NCBI GenBank assembly: GCA_964558415.1
Contig: CAZLDI010000006.1
Span: 99,121 to 163,120, forward strand
Direction: 5' to 3'
DNA length: 64,000 bases
Source: CAZLDI01 sp964558415
GTDB lineage: Bacteria; Chloroflexota; Dehalococcoidia; SM23-28-2; RBG-16-64-32
The position numbers and the translations under genes were made by a program. Below, in pieces: positions 38,058 to 47,430 of the stretch; positions within the stretch are counted from its first letter, which is position 1, and the number at the start of each line of letters is the position of its first letter. The notes below the pieces were generated by a model that was given only the letters and a program-made list of their open reading frames with translations, was not told the origin of the DNA and did not search any database.

Positions 38058-40514
38058 ATGGCCTACGCTGAAGTAGCGGTCAACGCCGGTACACCGCTAC
38101 GGCAAACGTTTTCTTACCGAGTCCCGGAGGGCCTGGAGCTGCTGCCCGGCCATGCTGTCTACGTACCGTTCGGTACGCGCAGCCTCCAGGGCATCGTGAT
38201 GGAAATTACGCAGGAGCCGGGCTATTCCGAGGTCCGGGACATCGACGCGTTAATCGACGAGCGTCCCGTAATCTCCAGTTGCCACGTGGATCTGGCGCGG
38301 AGGCTCAGCGCGCACTATCTCGCGCCACTCTTCGACTGCGTTTCCTTGATGTTGCCGCCGGGATTCCGGCGTAAGCCCAAGACCATGCTCAAGCCGCTGG
38401 CGTCTGAGGAGGAGATTCCTGTCCTGCGGCTCACGCAGAGGCAGGAGATAGTCCTCAGATCCCTGATCGATTCCGGCGAGACCGAAAACGAGCAGTTGAG
38501 CCGGTCGCTCAAGATCACTGGACTTCAGGGCGCCGTCACCGCGCTGATGCGGCGCGGATTCATCCAGCGCAGCTATCGGCTGGCGCGCCCCGCGGTGAGC
38601 GCGAAGACGCAGCGCGTCTTGAGGCTGGCCTGCGGGTCCGCGGAAGCGATGCGAGAGGCTGCGAATCTGAGGGAGGCCGGCGGCGCCCGCGCCCAGCGCC
38701 AAGCCGGCCTCATGGAGGCGCTCGTCGAGGAAGGCGACCTGCTCCTGACACAGGCGCGCCACCGGGGACTGACGCCGGCCTCTCAGCGCGAACTTCTGTT
38801 CCGCGGCCTTGCCTCTATCGAGGCGGTACCTGTGATCAGAGACCCCCTCGCCGGCCGCGTCTACAAACGCCGTCCGCCGCCGTCGCTGACCCGCGATCAA
38901 GAGAACGCGTATCAGGCAGTGGCAACCGCGATGACGGACCGCGGATCCGAAGGCCCCGCGGTGTTTCTCCTGCACGGGGTCACCGGCAGCGGGAAGACGG
39001 AGGTGTACTTGGCCGCGATCGACGCCGCCGTGGCGGAGGGCAGACGCGCGATAGTCCTTGTCCCGGAGATCTCGCTGACGCCCCAGACCGTTCGCCGCTT
39101 CGGCGAGCGCCTTCCGGGACGCGTGGTGGTGATGCACAGCCGTCTTTCAATCGGAGAGCGCTTCGACATGTGGCACGCCATCCGCGAAGGGCGATACGAC
39201 GTCGTGATCGGTGCTCGGAGCGCTTTGTTCGCGCCGCAGCCGGATCTCTCCCTCGTGATCATCGACGAAGAGCATGAGTGGACTTACAAACAGCAAGAGG
39301 GCGCCCCGCGGTACCATGCCCGCCTCGCTGCGCGCGAGCTGTGTGACCTGACCGGGGCTGTGCTCTTGCTTGGCTCAGCCACTCCGGACGTCGAGACGTC
39401 GTATCAGGCGCACGAGGGCGTGTACCGGCTGCTGGCGCTGCCGGACAGGCTCCAGCGCTCAGAGACCGGGCAGGTGGCCGTCGCGCCGCTGCCGCAGGTG
39501 CACGTTGTCGATATGCGCGCGGAACTGATGGCCGGCAACCGTAGCGTCTTCAGCCGCCCAATGTCCGCCGGCATTCGCGAAGCGCTGGAAGCGCGGGAGC
39601 AGGTGATTCTCTTCCTCAATCGTCGCGGCAGCGCGTCCTTCGTGCAATGCCGGGACTGCGGACACGTGCCCCAGTGCCGCGTCTGCGCTGTGGCGCTTTC
39701 CTACCATGAGCGGGACTTCGCGCTGGCCTGTCATTACTGCAACCGGCGCTTACCGCCGACGCCCGAGTGCCCGATCTGCCATAGCGACCGCATCCGGCCG
39801 GTAGGCCTTGGCACAGAGAGGCTCGAAGAGGAGGTGAGGCGCGCCTTTCCGGACGCGCGCACCATTCGTTGGGACCGCGATGTCACCCGCGGCCGGGACT
39901 CCCACGAGGCGATTCTGTCGCGCTTCCTGGCGCACGAAGCAGATGTCCTGGTCGGCACGCAAATGATCGCCAAGGGGCTGGACATCCCATTGGTCACGCT
40001 GGTCGGCGTGATTTCCGCTGATATCGCCCTGCATCTGCCGGACTTCCGCGCCGGCGAGCGCGCATACCAGCTGTTGGAGCAGGTGGCGGGCCGCGCGGGA
40101 CGCGGACCGCGGGGAGGGCGCGTCGTTATTCAGACCTACACGCCCCAGCACCACGCCGTTCTGGCGGCAGCCGCCCACGACTACAGCGCGATGTACGAGC
40201 GCGAGATTGACTTCCGGCGACGCCTGGGGTACCCACCGTTCGGGCGGCTGGTGAGGCTCACCTACTCCCACACCGGCGCGCGCTATGCTCAGGAACAAGC
40301 GGCGGCGATGGCGAGCGGGCTAAAGGCTAAGCGAGATAGACTCGGCCTGCCCAACCTGGACATCCTTGGCCCCGCTCCGGCCTACATCGCGCGCCTCCGT
40401 GGCCGCTGGCGCTGGAACGTGGTGCTGCGCGGCCGCGATCCGGCTGAACTGCTGAGAGACGAGGCGCTGCCCCGCGGCTGGATCGCGGACGTCGACCCGG
40501 CTTCCCTTCTTTAG
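38058..40514 (+). CDS. priA: Primosomal protein N' (replication restart helicase PriA)
   Basis: An 818-residue superfamily 2 DNA helicase that reloads the replisome at stalled forks. Order: 3'-DNA-binding domain at the N-terminus (TFSYRVPEGLELLPGHAVYV, VPFGTRSLQGIV), winged helix, helicase core with GVTGSGKTEVYL (Walker A) and IIDEEHEWTYKQQ, then the zinc-binding insertion with eight Cys (CRDCGHVPQCRVC ... CHYCN ... CPICHS), helicase motifs V/VI (GTQMIAKGLDIP, EQVAGRAGRG) and the C-terminal domain. All key residues are present. The terminator upstream and its own -10 box make it a separate unit. Confidence 0.96.
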   Translation: MAYAEVAVNAGTPLRQTFSYRVPEGLELLPGHAVYVPFGTRSLQGIVMEITQEPGYSEVRDIDALIDERPVISSCHVDLARRLSAHYLAPLFDCVSLMLPPGFRRKPKTMLKPLASEEEIPVLRLTQRQEIVLRSLIDSGETENEQLSRSLKITGLQGAVTALMRRGFIQRSYRLARPAVSAKTQRVLRLACGSAEAMREAANLREAGGARAQRQAGLMEALVEEGDLLLTQARHRGLTPASQRELLFRGLASIEAVPVIRDPLAGRVYKRRPPPSLTRDQENAYQAVATAMTDRGSEGPAVFLLHGVTGSGKTEVYLAAIDAAVAEGRRAIVLVPEISLTPQTVRRFGERLPGRVVVMHSRLSIGERFDMWHAIREGRYDVVIGARSALFAPQPDLSLVIIDEEHEWTYKQQEGAPRYHARLAARELCDLTGAVLLLGSATPDVETSYQAHEGVYRLLALPDRLQRSETGQVAVAPLPQVHVVDMRAELMAGNRSVFSRPMSAGIREALEAREQVILFLNRRGSASFVQCRDCGHVPQCRVCAVALSYHERDFALACHYCNRRLPPTPECPICHSDRIRPVGLGTERLEEEVRRAFPDARTIRWDRDVTRGRDSHEAILSRFLAHEADVLVGTQMIAKGLDIPLVTLVGVISADIALHLPDFRAGERAYQLLEQVAGRAGRGPRGGRVVIQTYTPQHHAVLAAAAHDYSAMYEREIDFRRRLGYPPFGRLVRLTYSHTGARYAQEQAAAMASGLKAKRDRLGLPNLDILGPAPAYIARLRGRWRWNVVLRGRDPAELLRDEALPRGWIADVDPASLL

Positions 40515-40575
40515 GTTGAGTTTGCGGCGTGGCGGTGCGATACAATTTGAACCGCATATCACGAGGGTCTCAACT

Positions 40576-41085
40576 TTGGCCGTTCATCCCATCCGCTACG
40601 TCCCCGACCCCGTCCTGCGCCTCAAAGCGAAGCGCGTTCCTCGCGTGGACTCGTCTATTCGCAAGCTTATCGCGGACATGATCGAAAGCATGTACGCAGC
40701 AAACGGTGTGGGCCTCGCGGCGCCGCAGATCGGCGTCTCTCTCCGTGTGGTCGTACTCGGAATGCCGGATGAGGAGCCGTTCGCCCTGATCAACCCGGAG
40801 ATCGTCCGGCGGTCGGGCGAACGGGAGCTCGACGAAGGCTGCCTCTCCGTGCCCGGGTATCGCGGCGAGCTGACACGCTCCGTCGCCGTCGTCGCGAAGG
40901 GCCTTGATGCAGACGGCAAGGAGGTACGCATCAAGGCGCGTGACAACCTGCTCGCGCAGGCGCTGGAGCATGAAGTAGACCACATCAACGGCACCCTTTA
41001 CATCGATCACCTCCCGAGCCTGGATGTGCTCCGCAAGATCGAGCCGGATGGGGACACGCCGGATGGCGAGCCGGCAGGCCGTTAG
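40576..41085 (+). CDS. def: Peptide deformylase
   Basis: A metalloenzyme of 169 residues that removes the formyl group from new proteins. The three motifs are GVGLAAPQIG, EGCLSVPGY (metal Cys89) and the HEVDH helix (His132, Glu133, His136). The TTG at 40576, 7-8 nt after GAGGG, gives the family's normal N-terminus (HPIRYVPDPVL); the frame further upstream is non-conserved. A TACAAT box at about 40540 may give it its own promoter downstream of priA. Confidence 0.95.
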   Translation: MAVHPIRYVPDPVLRLKAKRVPRVDSSIRKLIADMIESMYAANGVGLAAPQIGVSLRVVVLGMPDEEPFALINPEIVRRSGERELDEGCLSVPGYRGELTRSVAVVAKGLDADGKEVRIKARDNLLAQALEHEVDHINGTLYIDHLPSLDVLRKIEPDGDTPDGEPAGR

Positions 41086-41118
41086 GTCCGCGGAGCCGCG
41101 GCGCTCAAGAGTAGCTCA

Positions 41119-42627
41119 GTGCAAGAGGTCATCGATTTCCGCCTGGCCCAATCTCTCCGCGACCTGATCTCCCGGGTAGCGACGCTGTGTCGCGAGCATG
41201 GCATCACCGCATACGTGACCGGCGGGTTCATGAGGGATCTTCTTCGCGACGCGCCTGTGCGTGACATAGACCTCGTGATAGACGCGGAACCGTGGGCTCT
41301 GGGCAGCATGCTGGCGGACGCGCTGGCAGGCGACGCCTTTCGGCTCGACGAAGAGCGCGGCGTCGTGCGTGTCCTTGTTCGCGTCCCGGATGTGCATGTT
41401 GATCTCGCGCCCATCAGAGGGACTGTCGAAGATGACATGTGGGCTCGCGACTTCACGGTCGACGCGATAGCCGCAAGCCTGGCGGACGTCGAGGCCGGCA
41501 GCGGGATCTTGGTCGATCCGACCGGCGGTCTGGTTGACCTCCGTGCGAAGCAAGTGCGGCTCGTCCTGGAAGCCGCGCTATCGGTCGATCCCCTGCGTCT
41601 CTTGAGGGGCCCGCGCATCGCCATGCAACTCGCCTTCGAGATCCAACCCACCACTGCCGAGGCTATCGTCCGCCACGCCCACCTGTTGCCGCGCTCGGCG
41701 GCAGAACGTCAGCGGGACGAACTCCTCCTCATTTTGAGCCAGGGCCGAGCGGGAGACGGTCTGCGCTCTCTGGATGATCTCGGCTTGCTACCGCACCTGA
41801 TACCGGAGATGGAAGTCACACGAGGCGTTGAGCAGCCAAAGGAGCACCACTGGGACGTGCTGGGGCACAGCTTCGCCGCAGTCGATGCGCTGGATCTCCT
41901 GCTTCAGGAGGCCCAGCCGTCCTCTAGCCCGCAGGCCGAGATCTGGCGGCAACTTTGGGCGCAGCTTGCCTGGTGGCCGGGCGCTCGAGAATACTTTGCC
42001 GGGGATGTGGTGCCCGGCAGCCCCCGTGCCGCCCTGCTGAAGCTGACTGCCTTCCTCCACGACATCGGCAAGCCCTCGACGAAGACAATCGCGGACTCTG
42101 GGCGCATGCGCTTTTTCGGGCACTCGGAGGCCGGCGCGGACCTGGCGGTGAGATTCATGCGCCGCCTGCGTTTCTCGTCGCGCGAAACGACCCTCGTTCA
42201 CGCGATGATCCATGCCCACCTGCGCCCGATTCAGATGGCGCAACAAGGCCCCCCGTCCCGTCGTGCTATGTACCGCTTCTTTCGCGACACAGGCGACGGC
42301 GGGATCGATACTCTCTTCCTGTCGCTTGCGGACCACCTGGCCACGGTGGGGCCACGCGTTAGTCTGGACGGCTGGAAGGCTCACGTTGCGCTTGTGGACG
42401 TCATTCTGAGAAATCGCCTGGGAGCCAGCGACACGGAGTCCCGCTGGATTCTGGATGGACATGACATCATGGCCGAGCTTGGTCTTCCACCCGGCCCCCT
42501 CGTCGGGCGGCTGCGCGAGTTGGCGCGTGAGGCTCAGGCAGTGGGCGAGGTCACAACCCGGCAGCAGGCGCTCGACCTGTTGCGCCGGCGTCTCGCTGAG
42601 CATGCGCCTAAGTCCGGAAGCCTGTAA
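41119..42627 (+). CDS. tRNA nucleotidyltransferase/poly(A) polymerase family with HD domain
   Basis: A 502-residue class II nucleotidyltransferase. The N-terminal head has TGGFMRDLLRDAPVRDIDLV with the GG and DxD catalytic signature, ARDFTVDAIA (second metal-site region) and DPLRLLRGPRIAMQL. The C-terminal half has an HD domain (FLHDIGKPSTKT with HSEAGADLA). This layout fits CCA-adding enzymes or a bacterial poly(A) polymerase; which one cannot be read from sequence. GTG start at 41119. It lies between def and yajC on the same strand. Confidence 0.9.
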   Translation: MQEVIDFRLAQSLRDLISRVATLCREHGITAYVTGGFMRDLLRDAPVRDIDLVIDAEPWALGSMLADALAGDAFRLDEERGVVRVLVRVPDVHVDLAPIRGTVEDDMWARDFTVDAIAASLADVEAGSGILVDPTGGLVDLRAKQVRLVLEAALSVDPLRLLRGPRIAMQLAFEIQPTTAEAIVRHAHLLPRSAAERQRDELLLILSQGRAGDGLRSLDDLGLLPHLIPEMEVTRGVEQPKEHHWDVLGHSFAAVDALDLLLQEAQPSSSPQAEIWRQLWAQLAWWPGAREYFAGDVVPGSPRAALLKLTAFLHDIGKPSTKTIADSGRMRFFGHSEAGADLAVRFMRRLRFSSRETTLVHAMIHAHLRPIQMAQQGPPSRRAMYRFFRDTGDGGIDTLFLSLADHLATVGPRVSLDGWKAHVALVDVILRNRLGASDTESRWILDGHDIMAELGLPPGPLVGRLRELAREAQAVGEVTTRQQALDLLRRRLAEHAPKSGSL

Positions 42628-42639
42628 CCTGAGATAGCA

Positions 42640-42993
42640 ATGGAAGGCGTACTCCTTCTGGCGATAGCCTATCCGGTGGCTATCGCCGTCCTGTTTTATC
42701 TGGCGTTTCTGCGCCCTGTGCAGCAACAGCAGAAGAAACAGCGCGAGGAGCTGGCCAGCCTCCGCGTGGGCGACGAAGTCCTCACTCAGGGCGGCCTGAT
42801 CGCTCGCATCAAAGAAGTGCGCGTGCCGGAGGAGCCGGGCCCTACGGAACTGATCCTGGACCTGGGTGGCGTGGAGGTGCGCGCGGTCGCCTCGGCTATC
42901 GTCCAGCGCGTCGCTGACCCGGGTAGCCAGCGCGCAGACGCCGCCGACCGTATACAAACCATCGAACAGCCACAAGGAACGCCGAATGCGTAA
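42640..42993 (+). CDS. yajC: Preprotein translocase accessory subunit YajC
   Basis: A 117-residue single-pass membrane protein that binds SecDF. One N-terminal helix (VLLLAIAYPVAIAVLFYLAF), the family motif RPVQQQQKKQREELASLRVG, then DEVLTQGGLIARIKEV. It starts 12 nt after the nucleotidyltransferase and overlaps secDF by 8 nt, so the two are translationally coupled. Confidence 0.94.
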   Translation: MEGVLLLAIAYPVAIAVLFYLAFLRPVQQQQKKQREELASLRVGDEVLTQGGLIARIKEVRVPEEPGPTELILDLGGVEVRAVASAIVQRVADPGSQRADAADRIQTIEQPQGTPNA

Positions 42994-45472
42994 TAGATGG
43001 AACCTGCTGGTCTTCGCGCTGGTGACCGCGCTGACCGTTTTCTCGATACTGGTCGTCTGGCCCGGAGATGCCAAGCGTTACCTGCCGGACTTCATCGATT
43101 ATCCGGACGGCCCCATCCTGGACGCCGGACCGGACGCGATGCGCTTGGGCCTGGACCTGAAGGGTGGGACCTACGTCCTCGCCGAGGCGGACCTGTCCAC
43201 CCTGCCTACGGGGACCGATGTCGACGACGCGATGAAGGGCGCCCAGGAGATCATCGAGAACCGGATCAACGCCCTGGGTACCTCCGAGACAGAGGTGACG
43301 CGTGAGGGCAAGAACAGGCTGGCGATTCAGCTTCCCGGCATATCGCCGGCCGAGGCGGGAGAACTGATCGGCAAGACCGCGCAGCTCCAATTCCGCGAAC
43401 CCGTCCTCGACCCGCAGGGCCAGATTACCTGCACTGCGCCGGACGGAACGGAATTTTCGGTCCCCCGCGCCAACATCAGTGAAGGAGTGGGTCCTGACGG
43501 TGGGCGCCAGGAGGCCTGTACTGGCACGGCCGGGGTTACGGGCGTGGTCAAGTGGCGCCCCGCGTCGGGCACGGACAGCCAGGGTCAGAGCCGGGTACTG
43601 ACGGGCGCGTTCCTCAAGGCGGGTGGTGCCCGGGTCGAGGCTGTTCCCACGCCCGTCGTGACACTCGAATTCACAGGCGAAGGCGGTTTGATCTTCGAAG
43701 GGATCACGTCCCGCCTGGTCAACTTTCCCCTGGCGATCTTCCTCGATGAAGAGCTCGTCGGCGCGCCAAACGTGAGCGAGCCGATAACTAACGGCACGTC
43801 TGTGATTAGTGGTTTGGAGCTGGACGAGGCGAAGACCCTGGCCATTCAACTCAACGCTGGCGCTTTGCCCGTGCCCCTCCGCACCGTCCAGACCAGTGAG
43901 GTAGACGCCACCCTCGGGGAACTGACACTGGTCCGCAGCGTCCAGGCCGGTCTGATCGGCGTGCTGGCGGTAATGGCGTTTATGATCCTCTATTACCGGC
44001 TGCCCGGTCTCCTCGCTTCCGTTGCGCTGGTGACGTACACCACCAGCGTCATGATGCTCTTCAAGCTCGGACCTATCATCGACCCGATCACGATCACTCT
44101 GGCGGGCATCGCGGGCTTCGTCCTGTCCATTGGAATGGCGGTGGATGCGAACATCCTTGTGTTCGAACGAATGAAGGAAGAGTTGCGCGCCGGCCGCAAT
44201 CTGACTCAGGCGATCGAGCACGGTTTCGACCGCGCCTGGTCATCCATCCGCGATAGCAACATCTCCACTCTCATTACCTGCGTCATTCTCTGGTGGTTCG
44301 GCGACCAGTTCGACGCCAGCCTCGTCAAGGGCTTCGCCCTCACTCTCGGACTCGGCGTCCTCGTGAGCATGTTCTCGGCGATCGTCGTCACCCGAACTTT
44401 CCTTCGCCTCCTGGTGGGGACGCCCGTCGCCAACCGTCTGTGGCTGTTCGCGCCGGACCTTGGCGTCAGGCGCGCGCCGGGGCTGCCCGACAGGTCATTC
44501 GCCTTTGATTTCGTGAGGCGCAGAGGACTCTACTTCCTGCTCTCCGCCGCGATCCTCGTCCCGGGCATCATCTCTCTTGCCGTTCCCCCCTCCCTCAAGC
44601 CCGGCATCGAGTTCAGCAGCGGTGCCACCTTCACTCTTGACTTCCAGTCGGACAACATCACTCAGGACCAGGTGCGGGGCGCTCTTTCCGACCTAGGGCA
44701 CGGCGACGCGCGCGTGCAGAAGACATCGCAGGGCGAATTCATCGTGCGCACGGACGAGCTTGAAGGCCCGAGCGGGCCGCCGGTGGGATCGCCCCCACCG
44801 GGACAGCGCGACGAACTCGAACGCGGTCTCGAGGCCGCGCTGGGCCCGTTTCGCACCGTCAACTTCAACCAAGTCTCAGAGATAGTGTCCGGCGAGATCG
44901 CGCGGAACGCGGGCATTGCGATCATCTTCGCAGCGGCCGCGATCCTGGCCTACATATCGTGGTCCTTCCGTAACGTCCCCAAGGCCTACCGTTACGGGAT
45001 AGCCGCGGTCGTTGCGGCACTGCATGATGCGGTGTTCATCCTCGGCGCGTTCTCCATCTTCGGCAAGCTCTTCGGCACCGAGATCAACAGCATGTTCATT
45101 ACCGGCCTCCTCACTGTCATCGGCTTCAGCGTCCACGATACGATCGTCGTCTTCGACCGCATCCGCGAGAACGTAACGACCCACGTCGATGTGCCGTTCG
45201 AGGACGTCGTAAACGCGAGTCTCACGGAAACCGTCGCACGCTCAATCAACACCTCCACAACCGTTGTGCTGACTCTTACTGCGATGTTGATGCTTGGCGA
45301 GGGTAGCATCGATGTACTGCTGATGACGCTGCTGCTCGGCATCATCGCCGGCACTTACAGCTCGATATTTATCGCCAGCCAGATACTCGTCGCCTGGGAC
45401 CACGGGGATTTCGACCGGTTCGTTAGCTGGGTGCCCTGGCGCCGTGAGGAGCCCTTGCCCTCCGAGGCGTAG
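42986..45472 (+). CDS. secDF: Protein translocase subunit SecDF (fused)
   Basis: An 828-residue RND-type membrane protein using the proton gradient to pull secreted proteins. SecD half: first helix at about 8-25, GLDLKGGTYVLAEAD, periplasmic P1 domain (to about 330), then helices with AGIAGFVLSIGMAVDANILV. SecF half from about residue 500: RRRGLYFLLSAAILVPGI, GIEFSSGATFTLDF, and VIGFSVHDTIVVFDRIREN. Both halves have all conserved D/R motifs; SecD and SecF are separate in many bacteria. The ATG at 42986 overlaps yajC. Confidence 0.96.
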   Translation: MRNRWNLLVFALVTALTVFSILVVWPGDAKRYLPDFIDYPDGPILDAGPDAMRLGLDLKGGTYVLAEADLSTLPTGTDVDDAMKGAQEIIENRINALGTSETEVTREGKNRLAIQLPGISPAEAGELIGKTAQLQFREPVLDPQGQITCTAPDGTEFSVPRANISEGVGPDGGRQEACTGTAGVTGVVKWRPASGTDSQGQSRVLTGAFLKAGGARVEAVPTPVVTLEFTGEGGLIFEGITSRLVNFPLAIFLDEELVGAPNVSEPITNGTSVISGLELDEAKTLAIQLNAGALPVPLRTVQTSEVDATLGELTLVRSVQAGLIGVLAVMAFMILYYRLPGLLASVALVTYTTSVMMLFKLGPIIDPITITLAGIAGFVLSIGMAVDANILVFERMKEELRAGRNLTQAIEHGFDRAWSSIRDSNISTLITCVILWWFGDQFDASLVKGFALTLGLGVLVSMFSAIVVTRTFLRLLVGTPVANRLWLFAPDLGVRRAPGLPDRSFAFDFVRRRGLYFLLSAAILVPGIISLAVPPSLKPGIEFSSGATFTLDFQSDNITQDQVRGALSDLGHGDARVQKTSQGEFIVRTDELEGPSGPPVGSPPPGQRDELERGLEAALGPFRTVNFNQVSEIVSGEIARNAGIAIIFAAAAILAYISWSFRNVPKAYRYGIAAVVAALHDAVFILGAFSIFGKLFGTEINSMFITGLLTVIGFSVHDTIVVFDRIRENVTTHVDVPFEDVVNASLTETVARSINTSTTVVLTLTAMLMLGEGSIDVLLMTLLLGIIAGTYSSIFIASQILVAWDHGDFDRFVSWVPWRREEPLPSEA

Positions 45473-45514
45473 ACGCCCACAAGGCCCGAGCGCAGACCAG
45501 CATCGCGTCTTTCC

Positions 45515-47377
45515 TTACCGCAGCACGCGCTCATCACCGACTCGCCGCGTGAGGTGCTGCGAGTCCATGTGCTCTAACAGAGCTTGGGCGTACTTCCGGC
45601 TGGTGCTCAGCATGTCCCGCGTTTGCGCCAGCGTTATCGTACCGTGTTGACGCAAATGCTCCGTGACCAGCGCCGCCATCTCTCTATGCGCCTGTGCGTC
45701 GAACACGACGCCGTCTCCGGCGCGCACGATCTCGCCTCGGGATTCGAGGTATGCCAGCAGCCCCTCTTCGAGCTTCGCATCGGAAGGTGGCGAAAACGGA
45801 CTCGATCGCAGCGCTTCAAGATAGGATGCCGTCCGCGCCTCTTGGCTGGCGTCCAGCTTCGGTTCGTGCTGCGCCAGCGCGACGTTCTCGGTCGCTTCCT
45901 TGACCTCGTCGCGCCTGACCAGGTCAGCGACGACCGTGTCGAAGACGCGGGAGGCCAGCCCCAGCCGGCTGCGCAGCTCCTCCCGCGGCATCCCGCGACG
46001 CAATGGCGCTTGCTTGTGAAAGGCCGCCAGGGCGCTCGTGAGGCGGCCTGTGAGCGCCTCTGACCCTGAGCGTGTGGCAAGCGGCGAGTTCTCGGTTATC
46101 AGCTCACCCCCAAGGCTGACGATCTCGCCGCTCGCGGCCAGTCGCAGTACGCTCTCGCGCGCCGTGGATGCGTCCACGTCGCTCGCTCGCACTAGCGACC
46201 GCAGGTCGGCAGGTTCGATGCGACCCAGGGCGGCTAGTACGAGTTCGTCTGGCGAGCCCCGTTCCAGCAGCTCCAACGCCGCCAGCGTCGGGCCGTGGAA
46301 ACGGCGGTGCCGGCGCGCCTGAGTGTCCACGATGCGCCCGCCTCCCAGCGTGTCGTTCGGGTCACGGATGATGAAGCCGTCACCCTTCACTACCGCTAAG
46401 GGCTCATCTAATCGCACCTGCGCCCACCCCGCTTCGCCGGGAGGCAACTCTTCGCGGTCCAGCAGCAACAGCCGCCCCGCCGTCTCCGCGGCGCCCGTGT
46501 GCAGCGTGACCGGCAGGTTGTGCCGCACTGTGCGGACCGCGTGTCGCGTTGCCCGCAGCCGCACGTCCACCGCATCCGTTGGCTTCAGCCAGCCCGGCGT
46601 CGTCAGCACCATGCCGCGCCGGAGCTCCTCCACGGCCACGCCTCCCAGGTTCACCGCCGTTCGTCTGCCCGGCGGCGCGACCTCCACCTTCCTGCCGTGC
46701 GATTGCAGGCCGCGTATGCGCGCCTTCGGGCCGCCGGGGATCAGTTCCACCTCTTGCCCGGTCTCCAGCGCTCCGTCGATCAGCGTTCCGGTAACCACTG
46801 TTCCGAACCCGGTCATCGTAAACACGCGGTCCACTGGCAGGCGAGGCCGGCCGATGTCGCGCTTGGCGGGTGTCTTCTCTAGCTCGCGGTCGATAGCGCC
46901 CAGCAGGTCGTCCAATCCCTGACGGGTGGCGCCGGAGCAGAGCACGACCGGCGCGCCTGCCAGGCTCGTCCCGGCCAGCGCCTCCTCCACATCTGCTTGT
47001 GCCAGCTCCGCGAGGTCCTCCTCTACCAGGTCGCACTTCGTCAGCGCCACGACCCCGTGTGAGATGCCGAGCAGGTCGATGATCGCCAGGTGCTCTCGCG
47101 TTTGCGGCATCACGCCCTCATCGGCGGCGATCACGAGCAGAGCGAGGTCGATGCCCCCGACGCCGGCAAGCATGTTCTTGATGAACCGCTCGTGGCCCGG
47201 CACGTCGACGATGCTCACCTCTTCGCCGCCGGGCGACGTGAACCACGCGAAGCCGAGGTCGATGGTGAGCCCGCGCTCCTTCTCTTCACGCAGCCGGTCA
47301 GGATCGATCCCCGTCAACGCCTGCACCAGCGTCGACTTCCCGTGATCCACGTGCCCCGCCGTGCCGATTACGTACAT
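45515..47377 (-). CDS. selB: Selenocysteine-specific elongation factor SelB
   Basis: A 620-residue translation GTPase that delivers Sec-tRNA to UGA codons with a SECIS hairpin. G1 GTAGHVDHGKSTLVQAL, G3 DVPGHERFIKN, G4 TKCDL, then EF-Tu-like domains (RVFTMTGFGTVVTGTLIDGA) and, from about residue 385, the four winged-helix repeats that bind SECIS. The C-terminal wHTH domains separate SelB from EF-Tu. No selA, selD, selC or selenoprotein is seen in the window. A TAGAAT box 9 nt before ATG suggests a leaderless mRNA. Confidence 0.95.
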   Translation of the reverse strand: MYVIGTAGHVDHGKSTLVQALTGIDPDRLREEKERGLTIDLGFAWFTSPGGEEVSIVDVPGHERFIKNMLAGVGGIDLALLVIAADEGVMPQTREHLAIIDLLGISHGVVALTKCDLVEEDLAELAQADVEEALAGTSLAGAPVVLCSGATRQGLDDLLGAIDRELEKTPAKRDIGRPRLPVDRVFTMTGFGTVVTGTLIDGALETGQEVELIPGGPKARIRGLQSHGRKVEVAPPGRRTAVNLGGVAVEELRRGMVLTTPGWLKPTDAVDVRLRATRHAVRTVRHNLPVTLHTGAAETAGRLLLLDREELPPGEAGWAQVRLDEPLAVVKGDGFIIRDPNDTLGGGRIVDTQARRHRRFHGPTLAALELLERGSPDELVLAALGRIEPADLRSLVRASDVDASTARESVLRLAASGEIVSLGGELITENSPLATRSGSEALTGRLTSALAAFHKQAPLRRGMPREELRSRLGLASRVFDTVVADLVRRDEVKEATENVALAQHEPKLDASQEARTASYLEALRSSPFSPPSDAKLEEGLLAYLESRGEIVRAGDGVVFDAQAHREMAALVTEHLRQHGTITLAQTRDMLSTSRKYAQALLEHMDSQHLTRRVGDERVLR

Positions 47378-47386
47378 GGCTCATCG

Positions 47387-47420
47387 ATTCTAGCACCGCC
47401 TTCTAGCCCTCTGATATTAT
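47387..47420. promoter_or_regulatory. Divergent leaderless promoters of selB and the deacetylase gene
   Basis: TAGAAT (minus strand, 47392-47387) lies 9 nt before the selB ATG; TATTAT (plus strand, 47415-47420) lies 10 nt before the deacetylase ATG. With the two boxes only 22 bp apart, their upstream elements must overlap. Confidence 0.5.
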
Positions 47421-47430
47421 CGACCACACT

